Shown here in pieces: positions 9,881 to 20,232 of a DNA stretch of 64,000 nt. This DNA is from Zygnema cylindricum (taxonomy: Eukaryota; Streptophyta; Zygnematophyceae; Zygnematales; Zygnemataceae): positions 139,073 to 203,072 of the forward strand of contig JBBHKE010002820.1 in assembly GCA_037447655.1 (NCBI GenBank), in the 5' to 3' direction. Within the stretch, counting starts at the first letter, position 1. Each line of letters opens with the position of its first letter. The position numbers were made by a program, and so were the translations under genes. The notes beneath the pieces are model-generated. The model was not told where the DNA came from. It ran no database searches and saw only the letters and a program-made list of their open reading frames with translations.

Positions 9881-10082
9881 AGGTTGCTGCACTGCGATAC
9901 TGCCAGGCTGTGCTAGTCCACAATCAAGGTGTAGTGGGACTAGGTGACTAGTTGATTTTCGGCCCTGCTATGTTGCCATGCTGCGCTGCTATGCAACCAT
10001 GCTACGTTAAGAGTGATATCGCAGCAGCGTGGCTTTGACATCACAACTGCGCTGATATAGTGAGTCTAAAGCTTTAGGGGAG
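9881..10082 (+). other. 3' untranslated CTGC-rich tract and PPT of Copia-A element 1
   Basis: Repeated TGCTATG/CTGCGCTGC words as in 8654-8813, ending in AGCTTTAGGGGAG just before the LTR at 10083. Confidence 0.7.
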
Positions 10083-10975
10083 TGTTTATTTTGGAGAACT
10101 TTAAGTCTCAGTAAATTAGTGTGTAGGTAGAAAGGTAGTGATTGGTAGCGTAAGTTTCACAAAGACATGCGTCATCACTTGAAAGCAGTAGAGGACAACG
10201 CAACTGCGACGCAGATGGAACAGTGCAGCTGCTATGCAAATAGAGCAGCGCAGCAGCGTAGCTGCTATGCAGACAGAGCACCGCAGCAACGAAGCTACGA
10301 CACAGACCTGACAACGCAACTATAGTTACTCTGGATATGATCCGTAGAGACAACGCAGCTGCTATTATCTTATGATTCGGTACGGGACACTGCATCCGCA
10401 GGTGATATTAATGTGATTCGGTACAGGATAACACAATTGCGATTGATATGAATCAAGTCAACGGACGAGATTTATATGAGTTTCATGAGAGATTTAGCCA
10501 CGAAGTATATGTACAATCACTTAATATAGATTCTGAGTAAAATTGACTGTACGATGATAGATTCGGTTGGCACGATTACCAACACGTAGATCTCAGTAGG
10601 TGGGTTGATTTTGGACATACCTCTAAAGTACACTTATATCGGCGGTGGAACACACAGAGTATAAGACGTAGGACTTAGAGCATTTCATGTATCCAGACTT
10701 CCAAGTAGTAAAACTGCAAGTAGTTTTTGGGAAACTTCTGAGTGTTATATCTTGAGTGTTGTCGATTCAATTGTGCTGAAACTTTGGGAGATGTTGGTGT
10801 TTATGCTGCTTTATAATTTGATAGAGCTTTGTAAAGTTTGGTTGGTTGTATAAGATTTGGTGAGCATTTGAAAATAGTTGTTTAGTAGGATTCTTGATAG
10901 CTTTTGAGAGTGTATCATGTCACCTTCTACTACTACTGCTGCTCCTCCTCGTGCACCGATGGTTGTAGAACAACA
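10083..10975 (+). repeat. 3' LTR of Copia-A element 1
   Basis: 893 bp, TGTTTATTTTGGAG ... GTAGAACAACA. It diverges clearly from the LTRs of element 2 (shorter CAG block, different middle). It still holds the in-LTR gag start (ATGTCACC at 10917). 10976-11089 is a short spacer with no recognisable feature. Confidence 0.87.
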
Positions 10976-11089
10976 GAGAGGATGATGAAGACATGGACAC
11001 TATTCTGGTTGAGATTTCCGGTCAATCAATAAGTGCATGTAAGATGTTGGTAAGAAGCGAGAGATTCTCAAAACTGCTGTTGTTAGATT

Positions 11090-12070
11090 TGTTATAAGTT
11101 TAAATTATTAGATTTATAAGGTATTTTCTAGATCTGAATTTTTTTCTAAAAACACGAAAAGTAAAAGCGCAGGAAGCCTGCCTCCACATCTTCCCTCTCT
11201 CCCGATACTTGTTGTAGTCACAAAAAGATAGAAAGGGTGGTGGAGCCATGGCAGCCTCAGCTCCATAGGCAAGACTTAAGAGTGACCTAAGTCACTCTCA
11301 ACAAAAGGTTGAATCCGGCAAGATTCGAACCTCTGATCGGCAGAGCCTGGCAAAGCCGTCAACTTTTACCTGTCTATCGTAGGAGTTTGTAACATGGGGT
11401 ACAATATTTATTTAAACATTGAACAGAACACTAATCCGATAAACGTAATTATGAAAAGGAAACATAGACACATAACAGATTCAGTGCGTACATCTAATCC
11501 GCCGCACGAAATAAATGAGTCTGCCATTTATTTTAACGGCATACTAATCGTCGCCAAGGTCCCGGAATGGTCACTTTGGCAGGTTTTGAGACGTGGCGTG
11601 ACCTAGCGATACATGGCAAGATTGAATTGAGCAGCGGGGATCCTGGACAACATAAAGATGATTTAGAAAGCGACACACGTCCACTCCATGGCCTTGTCCT
11701 ATAGAGGCCGTACATAAAGTACATCGGCCACTGTACTTCTGGGTACTTTACAGTATCCCGATTGGAGCGTACTTTAGTAAATAGGGTTTGTGAGAGAGAT
11801 GTAGGACTTAGAATATTTTTAGACAAACACCTCTCCCTTTGGAGCTTTGTATAAATTGGCATCTTTGCCAACTCATAACTAATCAACAGGTTGGCCGTTT
11901 TCAATGATTCTTTTTGCTACAAACTTAGGGGAGTCGACGCTGCACAGGGGTGCAGTCAAAATGTCAGTTTGCCTTCTTGGGCAGCAGTGGTTTTTGCTTG
12001 AAGTGGGTTAGCTAAAAACTATTTTGAGGCTTCTTGTATTCTGTAGTCTAATGGAGGACACAGAATTGTA
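11090..12070 (+). repeat. Copia-B element 1 5' LTR
   Basis: About 981 bp. It opens TGTTATAAGTTTAAATT, shares TATTTTCTAG with other Copia-B LTRs and ends in GGACACAGAATTGTA (CA changed to TA). It contains a TATAAA at about 11850 followed by the short inverted repeat GGCATCTTTGCC (11858-11869). It also contains the palindrome AGAGTGACCTAAGTCACTCT (about 11279-11298) and an antisense B-box-like GGTTCGAATC near 11322. Confidence 0.82.
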
Positions 12071-13482
12071 GGTTATGGGCCCAACCTCTTGGGTGCCCAC
12101 CTTCAATGGATCTGGGTTCATCTATTGGGAAGCCATGATGATGGGAGCTTTGTGCGAAAAATGATCAGTGGAAAAAAAAAAACGTCCACCTTCGGGAACT
12201 CCACTAGGATTTGGAGTAAGGTTTCCTGCAGCAACGCATGCCTTAGCAGAGGAGGCAGATAATGGGGAGAGCAGTGTGTCCGAAAAGGGGAAACGGAAGG
12301 AGACACCCCTCACTCTTATTGCCACAGTACCGTGAGCGGCGACCGATAATACCGCGGAAAACGATACTCAAATGTGGGAGGATGTAAACATGGTTGCAAA
12401 GAACTTAATTCTGAGGCACCTCACTCAAGCTTTGGCCACCCCTCATCTTCACATTTACAAGGTCAAGTAGTTGTGGGTGAATTTGGTGGAGATCTATAGA
12501 GCAAGAACTATTTAGGTGCTCTAGTTAGCTGAGCAAAAGCTAGTGAGTTACACTTACAAATGAGGAAATATGTTAGACTACTGTAATGATCTCTCTTGTT
12601 TCTATATGGAGATGGAAAGTGCCGAATGGACAGGTACAATGAAAATGCAAGTTAACACTCTCATCATGAAGTTACCAAACGAGTATGAAAACATAGTGTA
12701 CCGAGAACAAGAAATGACTAATAGTGCATGGAAGTGGAATACACTTGTCCGGATGATGCTTGTGCAGGAAAACACTATAGAGATTAGGAGAGGAGGAAAT
12801 AACATTCAAGCTCTAGCTCTAGGAGAGGACCGATGGGGGAAGGACTTGAAGAAACCGTACAATGGGAAAAGAGATCAGTCTGGAGGACCAAGGCCCCCAA
12901 AGGGCTTTTGTCATTTTTGCAAAAAGTCAGGACACTTTATTGCGAATTATGTCAAGCTACCGGAGCCGAGGCTCCAAGAGAACCTAGGAGGGGGGTCTTC
13001 CGGGGGGAAGAAAAAAACACTTGTGGTCACAAAAGTGATAGGAGAAACCGAGGATGAGTCTTCTAAGGAGGATGGGGAGTTTCTTCTTGACGACAGTCTG
13101 GAGGAGAAGGAGATCCCTCGGAGACAAAAGTGTGCTCTTGGAGCAATTCGAGAAGTTCCACAGGAAGGATGGATCATCTACTCAAGTGCATCCATGCATA
13201 TATGTCATGATAAGGAACTCTTCACTAAGCTAAGAAAGATCCCTACTGTAGAGATATAGTATGGGGATGGGAGAGTGGTTACTACAAATTCAATGGGGTC
13301 AGTAGATCTGAAATTCTTAGTGGAGGGTAAGACTTCTATACTCACATTCTCAGATGTACTCTGCATTCCTCAGTTGAGTAAAAATCTTGTCTCTAAGCCT
13401 ATGTTAGATGACTAAGAGTTTGATACCTTACCTAGAAAGGGAGTCTTTACATCTAAGTATAGGGATGAAGTTTACTTCACGG
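12051..13482 (+). pseudogene. Copia-B element 1 gag and protease (degenerate)
   Basis: The gag ATG at 12051 lies in the LTR; a TAG replaces the Gln codon just before the PBS. The capsid region resembles UBN2-type Copia Gag (open 12570-13258, with M-L-D-Y-C-N-D-L-S-C). The zinc knuckle at 12909-12950 reads C-H-F-C-K-K-S-G-H-F-I-A-N-Y, last Cys changed to Tyr. The protease motif reads W-I-I-Y-S-S-A-S, so the catalytic D-S-G is lost. It ends abruptly at the insertion point. Confidence 0.8.
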
Positions 13483-14459
13483 TGTTGTTCTACGACCAGT
13501 GGAGCAGGTGGAGCATCAGTAGTAGTAGTGGAAGAAGACATAATCTAACTCACAGAAGATTATCAAGAATTGTATCAAACAACTTTTTTCGACAGCTCAC
13601 CAAATCTTATGCAATCAGCCAAACTGCTTCAAACTATACCACAGTATAGAATATCACAAAGATTGACAACTCCCAAAATTTTCAGCTCAATTGATCCAAC
13701 ATAAACCAAGATATGCAACTCAGAAGTTTCCCAAAAACAGTCTGCAGATTACACAGTGTGGAAGTCTAGATACATAAAATGTTCTACGTCCTAAGTCTTA
13801 TAGTCTTCACTCATTTGTCCTACTACATAGTGCTGTACCGCCAATACAAGTGTTCTTAAAAGATACGTTCAAAAGAACTAAACTGCCACTAAGGTCTAAG
13901 TGCTCCTAATCATGCTAAAACTAATGTTTCACCGTACAATCAATATTACTGAGAATCCTATACAGGTGATTTGTTCAAATACTTGTTGCCTAGCTTACTG
14001 ACAATTGATTGGGTACATCCATCCGGTTGTTGCATAACATTTGTTAGCAAGTCACTTAATTATTCTCTTATGAATCTCGTCCGTTGACTCGATTCATATC
14101 AACCGTAGCAGCGCAGTCCAAATCATGATCACATTCAAATATCAGCGGCTTCGTAGCAGCTACGCTGTCTCATACCAAAAACAGCCACAGCTGCGTTTAT
14201 CTTGTTCTGTAGCAACTGCGTTGTCCTGTACCAAAATATCAGCAGTTGCGTTTGTCCCGTTGGGTCGCAGGCTGCGTTCGTCCGTACAGACCATATCAAA
14301 AATAACCACAGCTGCGTTTGTTCCATCTGCGTCGCAGCTGCGTTGTTGATACCATTCAAAAACATGCACTGTGCTTCAAGTGACGACGCGTGTCCCTATA
14401 GATCTATTTTTCCGCCGTCCTATAAATTTGCTGAGACTTAAAGCTTTCCAAAAACAACA
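13483..14459 (-). repeat. 3' LTR of Copia-A remnant 3
   Basis: Reading on the minus strand it starts TGTTGTTTTTGGAAAGC (14459) and ends GTCGTAGAACAACA (13483). It is 977 bp and a divergent Copia-A LTR whose CAGCTGC block is replaced by GCAGCTGTGG-type words. Confidence 0.85.
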
Positions 14460-14620
14460 CTCCCTTAAAGCTTTAGACTCAGTATGCCAGCGCAGCTTCG
14501 GTGTTTAACTAGCGCAACATCGCAACATAGCAACGTAGCAATTTAGCAAGTCACCTAGTCCCACTACATCCACGTTATACGACTAGTGCAGCATGGCAGT
14601 ATAGCAGTGGAGTAACTCAG

Positions 14621-15690
14621 CTATTCACTTAATCCCACAGCGTCCCTACAATACTTCAACTTAGGAGCAGGAAGGGCTTTAGTGAGCATATCAGCAACCA
14701 TTTTTGCATTTGGCATATAGCATAATTTAATCACTCTAGAGAACACTTTTTCCCTTACAAAGTGTCATCTTACATCCATGTGCTTGCTTTTGAAGTGGTG
14801 ACTTGGAATAGAAACTATGGCAATGGCATCCCGGTTATCACACTAGATCACCTGTGGACCAACCTGCATGTATCCCAATTCTTGCAACATGGATTTCACC
14901 CATAGGAGTTCTTTGAGGACCGAGCTTGCCGCCATATATTCTAACTCCATCATTGATTGTGCCGTTACCTTTTAAAATTTGCTACTACAACAGCAAGTCC
15001 CGTTCCCAATTTGCAGAACGAATCACGTGGTGGATTTTCAACTTGGCATGTCGCCATAACTTGCATCACTCCATGTTTGCAGCTTCACTTCTCCTCCGCC
15101 TAGTATTAGTTTGAGGTCTTTGGTTCCTGCCAAGTATCTTAAAACTCTTCTTGGTGCATCATGGTCAGATTTCCTCGGATTCTTTAGACTTCTGCTCAGT
15201 ACCCCAACTTGAATACCCATTTGCTACCAATCGCTTTTCGATCCGGAGGAAGGTCCACAAGCTTCCATGTCTGAGCCTCCATGATCAACTTCATTTCATC
15301 GTTTACCGCCTCGATCCAGTGATTCCACTCTGGTGATGAGAAGGCTTCCTGGATGGTCAGAGGCTCCCCTAAGGCTGCCGAGTAGGCAAAGTGAGAACTT
15401 GCTTGCAGGCGGCTACTGGATTTTATTCCCCCCGGAAATTTTGAGGTTGGAATTGTCGAATTCCGTGCGTTGCGCTTGTTGCGTTGGTAGCGATCCGTAG
15501 GCAGTGGTTGTTGTTGTTGCGCTTCGAAGCGAACTTGTTGTGGAACCCGATTATGTTATGACTACGGTGGTACCATTGGTGAATTTTGCATCTGTGGGAC
15601 AATATTATGGATGCTATCTAAAATGACATATTCTTGTACTTTTTGCTTCTTCTACTGTGTTGTTTTGGAAATCTTGATTCCTCTCTATAT
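14621..15690 (-). pseudogene. Copia-A remnant 3 RT start and RNase H, internally deleted
   Basis: The RNase H end (G-L-S-E, stop at 14621-14623) through W-S-D-A-S-Y-G-D and G-V-L-S-R-S-L is visible. At about 15215-15225 the frame jumps from the start of the connection region straight to the RT N-terminus (A-I-G-S-K-W-V), so the whole RT palm including the YVDD box is deleted. Upstream, W-N-H-W-I-E-A and the V-Q-E-Y-V-I-L-D linker mark the integrase-RT boundary. Homology ends near 15690. Confidence 0.75.
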
Positions 15691-15905
15691 CTTGTTGCTA
15701 TGCTGCCATGCTGCGCTAAGTCAGACATCGCAGCTAGAAACCTTGAGCACTCTACACTTGTTGCTGTGCTGCTATGCTGCTCTGATCTGACATCGCAGCT
15801 GCGCTGCTCTAATATCACAGCTGCGCTGACAGATCATAGCAGTCATAGCAGTCATAGCAGTCGTAGCACAGTCATAGCTGCTATAGCAGTTTGCGCAAGA
15901 AAGGT
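15691..15905. repeat. CTGC/CATAGCAG-rich tract
   Basis: Words such as TGCTATGCTGC, GACATCGCAGCTG and a run of four to five CATAGCAGT units. It resembles the Copia-A 3' untranslated tract in plus orientation (9881-10082) and recurs at 30602-30690. It is joined to the minus-strand remnant without an identifiable boundary. Confidence 0.6.
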
Positions 15906-16218
15906 GCTCTGATTAAGAGTCAGTTTGTGTGAAGATAAATTGACGGGGACATGATTTAGTGAGTATGTAACTCGAAAGGGAGTTCACAGATTCGGTGCAC
16001 TTCAAGCACACGTGTCGGTCCGTGAGAAAGTCAAGTTTGGTTGTTCTAGAAGAAAAGGTACAGTTACATTTGAGGACCAAAGTTACACGTGGAGGTTCAT
16101 CTTCAGTGATGAAAGAATACGTGGAAAGCGGACGAAGTCCGAAGTCATTTTTGAAGAGAAGTATTGACTGTACCGTCATTTCAGCGGACGAACTTTAACC
16201 GCGTACTATTTCATTACT
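15906..16218. other. Unassigned sequence
   Basis: About 310 bp without similarity to the other elements here that I can see. Open frames of 67 and 88 codons on opposite strands have no recognisable motif. It could be the old host sequence or the end of an unrecognised repeat. Confidence 0.4.
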
Positions 16219-16370
16219 AGCAGGGGAGTCTTGCCTTTACAGGGGTGAAGGTGGTCTGAGTTTTTGTTTGCCAGGGTGGCAGTTATTCTTGCTGAAAGAC
16301 AAAGGGGTCAGGGTTATCCTAGAGGCTTCGTGTGAGCTGCCTACTCTAAGGTCCTATGGAGGTCTTAGAG
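16219..16370 (+). repeat. Fragment of a Copia-B subfamily II LTR end
   Basis: Matches 20080-20232 (CAGGGGAGTCTT ... GGAGGTCT...), the 3' end of the solo LTR at 19180-20232, here ending in TTAGAGTTACA. It abuts a subfamily I LTR fragment at about 16371, giving a mosaic. Confidence 0.65.
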
Positions 16371-16855
16371 TTACAGTGGCATGACTTCGCGCCGCGTGGA
16401 AGGATGACATTCGGTCGCGTGAATTCCGGGGAATGTACGGACAAGTGGAAAAGTGACACGCGTCCATTTAGTGGCCTTGTTGTACACACGCAATACAGAA
16501 AGGACATCGGCAGTAGTACCTTTCTGTACTTTACAATCATATGATTGGTTTGTACTTCAGTATATAGGGGCTGTGAGAGGGGTTTAGGACTTAGCAAATT
16601 TGGTAGGTAGTCACCTCTCTCTAACAGAACTTTGTATAAAATTGGCATTTTTGCGGCTCATAACTTATTGGTTGGTTGGTCGTTTTCAGTGATTCTTTTT
16701 GCTGCGGACTCAACGGAGTCCAAGCTACACATAGGTGCGGTCAAATTGTCAGTTTGCCTTCCTGGACTGCAGTGGTTGTGGCTTGAAGTGGGTTAGTTAA
16801 ATACTATCTAGAGGCTTCTTGTATTCTGTAGTCAAATGGACGACACAGAATTACA
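16371..16855 (+). repeat. Truncated 5' LTR of Copia-B element 2
   Basis: Covers only the 3' half of a subfamily I LTR, from TGGCATGACTTCGCGCCGCG to CACAGAATTACA. The gag ATG (16836) is inside it. The missing left half is replaced by the fragment at 16219-16370. Confidence 0.8.
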
Positions 16856-17940
16856 GGTTATGGGCCCAACCTCTTGGGTGCCCACCTTCAATGGATCTGG
16901 GTTCATCTATTGGGAAGCCATGATGATGGGAACTTTGTGAAAAAAACGATAGTGGGGTATCGTCAGTGGACAATTGAAACGTCCACCTTCGGGAACTCCA
17001 CTACCATTTGGAGGAGTAAGGTTTTTTGCAGCAACGCGTGCCTTAGCAGAGGAGGCAGATGATTGGGACAGCAGTGTGTCCAAAAAGGGGAAAAGGAAGG
17101 AGACACTCCTCACTCCTATTGCCACAGTACCGTGAGCGGCGACCGGGAAGACCTAGGAGAACGATACTCAAATGTGGGAGGATGTAAACATGGTTGCCAA
17201 GAACTTCATTCTGAGGCACCTCACTCAAGCTTTGGCCAACCCTCATTTTCACATTTACAAGGTCGAGGAGTTGTGGGTGTGTTTGGTGGAGATCTATAGA
17301 GCTGAACTATTTAGGAGCTCCAGCTGGCTGAGCAAAATCTAGTGAGTTACACTTACAAAGGAGGAAAGATGTTAGACTACTGTAATGATCTTTCTTGTTT
17401 GTATATGGAGATGGAAAGTAGTAGATGGACAAGTACAATGAAAATGCAAGTTAACACTCTCATAATGAAGTTACCAAACGAGTATGAGAACATAGTGTAC
17501 GAAGTACAGGAAATGACTGATAGTGCATGGAAATAGAATACACTGGTCCAGATGATGCTTGTGCAGGAAAACACTATAGAGATAAGGAGAGGAGGAAAGA
17601 GCATTCAAGCTCTAGCTCTAGGAGAGGACCGATGGGGGAAGGACTCGAAGAAACCGTACAATAGGAAAAGAGATCAGTCTGGAGGACCAAGGCCCCCAAA
17701 GGGCTTTTGTCATTTTTGCAAAAAGTCAGGACACTTTATCGCGAATTGTGTCAAGCTACCGGAGCCAAGGCTCCAAGAGAACCTTGGAGGGGGTTCTTCC
17801 GGAGGGAAGAAAAAAACACTTGTGGTCACAAAAGTGATAGGAGAAACCGAGGATGAGTCTTCTGAGGAGGATGGGGGGTTTCTTCTTGACGATTGCTTGG
17901 AGGAGAAGGAGATCCCTCACAGACAAAAGTGTGCCCTTGG
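16836..17940 (+). pseudogene. Copia-B element 2 gag
   Basis: Starts at ATG 16836 in the LTR and runs through the PBS as Q-V-M-G-P. The N-terminus continues W-V-P-T-F-N-G-S-G-F-I-Y-W, typical of Copia Gag. Stops and frameshifts near 16940, 17130 and 17310 break it; a further stop (TAG for Trp) is at about 17534. The zinc knuckle at 17709-17750 is complete: C-H-F-C-K-K-S-G-H-F-I-A-N-C. It would bind element RNA in the particle. Confidence 0.83.
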
Positions 17941-19179
17941 AGCAATTGTAGAAGTTCCACGGAATGATGGATCATCGACTCAGGTGCATCAATGCATATA
18001 TGTCGTGATAAGGAACTCTTCACTAAGCTAAGAAAGATCCCTACCGTAGAGATATAGTATGGGGATGAGAGAGTGGTTACTGCAAATCTAGTGGGGTCAG
18101 TAGATCTGAAAGTCTTAGTGGAGGGTAAGACTTCTATACTCACATTCTCATATGTACTCTACATTCCTCAGCTGAGTAAAAATCTTGTCTTTACGTCTGT
18201 GTTAGATGAGAAAGAGTTTGATACCTTCACTAGAAAAGGAGTCTTTACAGCTAAGTATAGGGATGAAGTTTACTTCACGGCAGATAAGGGTAGCCAAGGA
18301 ATGTTTAGGCTTAACCTAAGAAATGAAAAGTAGAATGCTTACTATGTTGGTGTTCCTAAGTTGATGATTTGGCATAAACGATTGGGGCATGTGCATTTCG
18401 ATAGGTTGAGGGAAATGAAAAAGCTTGGGGTAGTAGATGGAATTTAGTTTGGGGATAATGAAATGATGAATGATTGTAGTGGCTGTGCTCAAGGTAAGGC
18501 TGACAGACTTCCCTTTCCCAAAGCCACCACATTTAGAGGTGAGAAAGTACTAAATTTCGTCCACAAAAATATTTGGGGACCTGCAAAAGTACCTTCGGTT
18601 GGAGGAAAAAGGTTTTTGATGACAATACCGATGACTGGTCTAGATACTCTTGAGTGTATATTCTAAAAAAAAAGTCTTAAACATCAACTTACTTCAAAGA
18701 ATATAAAACCTAGAGAGAGAAGTTGCATGAAACCCCCATTAAGAGAATAAGGAGATATAATGGGGGGGAATATACCTCTAACCAGTTTGAGGAATATCTC
18801 AGGGATGAGGGAGTGAAGCACCAAAAAACTGTTCCATATAACCCAGAACAAAATGGGGTAGCTGAGAGGTTCAGTCGAACACTACGAGATAGTGCATGCA
18901 ATATGTTGGCCGACAAGAAAATAAGATGTTGGCCGACAAGAAAATAAAAAAGAGATTTTGGGCAAAGGGTATGAACTGTGCCAACTACATTTAGAATAGA
19001 GTCTTTACCTCAGCTGTAAAGGGAGTGACACCTTATGAGAGATGTGTTGGAAGGAAACGAGATATCTCACACGTTAAAGTATTCAGTAACTAAGTTTACA
19101 ATCTTGACACGGATAAGAAAAACTAGAAACTAGATGTTAAGGGAAAACCTGGATACTTTGTGGGATATGATGAGGATGT
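17941..19179 (+). pseudogene. Copia-B element 2 protease and integrase, 5' part
   Basis: The protease catalytic motif D-S-G-A is intact at 17977-17988 in a frame shifted by one base. The GAG-pre-integrase finger (W-H-K-R-L-G-H at about 18370, C-S-G-C near 18478-18489) follows. In the integrase core the first catalytic Asp is lost (H-K-N-I-W-G instead of H-T-D-I-W-G) and the second is lost (R-Y-N-G-G-E-Y instead of S-D-N-G-G-E-Y); the Glu motif P-E-Q-N-G-V-A-E remains. A 22-bp repeat near 18904-18948 duplicates M-L-A-D-K-K. The frame stops at the solo LTR. Confidence 0.83.
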
Positions 19180-20232
19180 TGTAGAAATTAATGGTCTTTT
19201 AAAGTATTTTCTAGGTCTGAATAGAAATAAGAAAGAAGCCGAGGCAGTCTACCTCTAACTTCTCTCTCCAACTTCTCAAACTTGTCGCAGTCACTGAGAA
19301 ATTAGAGAGGGAGCTAGAGCCATGGCTACCTAGGCTATCGAAAGGTTTACGGGAAAATATATTTAGGGGTTTTATTTTACTAAAAGATATGTGCCGGCGG
19401 CAGGATTTGAACCTAGTACGTGCCCGCCGGCAGACAGCCAGTAGCCAGTAGCCTTAGCCGTTAAGTCTAAGAGTAATGTTATGTACTATATGGTTTGATA
19501 ATTACTTAAACATTTATACGTAGGATAGTTCATTTAACTATAACTCTTTACGGGAGACATATATCCAGTAAATGTAAAAGTACGGATTCCGGTACGGATA
19601 AGAAACCAATACCGCGCATTTAATTCTTTAGTGAAACGAATACCGCGCATGCATTTATTACGGCTACGATTAAATGTGAATTTAATCGGACGGCCGTAAT
19701 TAACGCCGAGATCTCGGAAGAGGATTTCGGAGGTTTATGGTCATCGCCACATCGGATGACACGTGGCGGAATGACATTGGATCGCAGCATCTTCGAGGAT
19801 TAGAGGAGCAAATCCGGACATACCACGTGTCGACATTTAGGCCATGTCGTATAATGGCCGTACATAAAGTACACCGGCAGCTGTACTTTTTTGTACGGAG
19901 CTCCATTCTGATTGGCTCCGTACATCAGTAGATAGAGTCTGTGAGAGAGATAGGACTTAGAAAAATTAGAAGATAGGACCCTCTCTCCCAGAGAGCTTCT
20001 GTACAAAAGGTCAACTTTGACCCTCCATAACTTACTGCTCAGGGGAGCAAATTCAGAGATTCTTTTTGATATCCACTCAGGGGAGTCTTATCTTCACAGG
20101 GGTGTAGTTGGTAAGAGTTTTTGTCTGCCACGGTGGCAGTTATTTTTGCTGAAACACAAAGGGGTCAAGGTTATCCTAGAGGCTTCTTGGAAGCTGTCCA
20201 CTCTGGGGACTTAAGGAGGTCTCACAGTTTCA
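19180..20232 (+). mobile_element. Solo LTR, Copia-B subfamily II
   Basis: 1053 bp, TGTAGAAATTAATGG ... CACAGTTTCA. It is flanked by the perfect 5-bp duplication GATGT (19175-19179 and 20233-20237) and interrupts the integrase tail G-Y-D-E-D-V / K-G-Y-R-V. There is no internal element sequence, so it arose by LTR-LTR recombination after insertion. It contains an antisense T-arm-like hairpin (19385-19430) and the inverted repeat GGTCAACTTTGACC (20009-20022). Confidence 0.92.

Larger units (their letters stand above)
1..10975 (+). mobile_element. Copia-A element 1 (older copy, 5' end outside window, interrupted)
   Basis: This is a Ty1/copia-type LTR retrotransposon whose 5' LTR and gag start lie left of the window. 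Order seen: end of gag with a zinc knuckle, protease, integrase, reverse transcriptase, RNase H, 3' LTR. The body is split at 3706/9628 by a second Copia-A element that duplicated ACATG. The RNase H frame stops after the codons for G-Y-M at 3706 and resumes at 9628 with Q-I-G-P-Q-V-I-W, exactly as in the uninterrupted copy at 8400-8430. Many in-frame stops show that it is dead. Confidence 0.9.
11090..13482 (+). mobile_element. Copia-B element 1 (5' LTR, gag, protease; cut off by Copia-A remnant)
   Basis: Second Copia family. It has a 5' LTR (11090-12070), a half-tRNA PBS at 12071-12083 (GGTTATGGGCCCA) and gag into the protease region. It is cut at 13482 by the minus-strand Copia-A remnant, at a point that reads through in the sister copy at about 18280. 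I do not find the rest of this element after 15690. Confidence 0.82.
13483..15690 (-). mobile_element. Copia-A remnant 3 (minus strand; 3' LTR and damaged pol)
   Basis: On the minus strand: part of the integrase-RT linker, the start of RT, an internal RT deletion, RNase H, PPT (inverted AGGGAG at 14460-14465) and a 3' LTR (13483-14459). The 5' LTR, gag, protease and integrase core are absent. It lies within Copia-B element 1 (junction at 13482/13483). Confidence 0.82.

Noticed and set aside
10108-10395. Cys/Ala/Ser-rich minus-strand frames in the LTR
   Set aside because: Antisense of the CAG/CAGCTGC repeat block, with no independent support.
15995-16198. Small host gene in the unassigned 15.9-16.2 kb region
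   Set aside because: Short overlapping frames on both strands, no motif, no coding signal.
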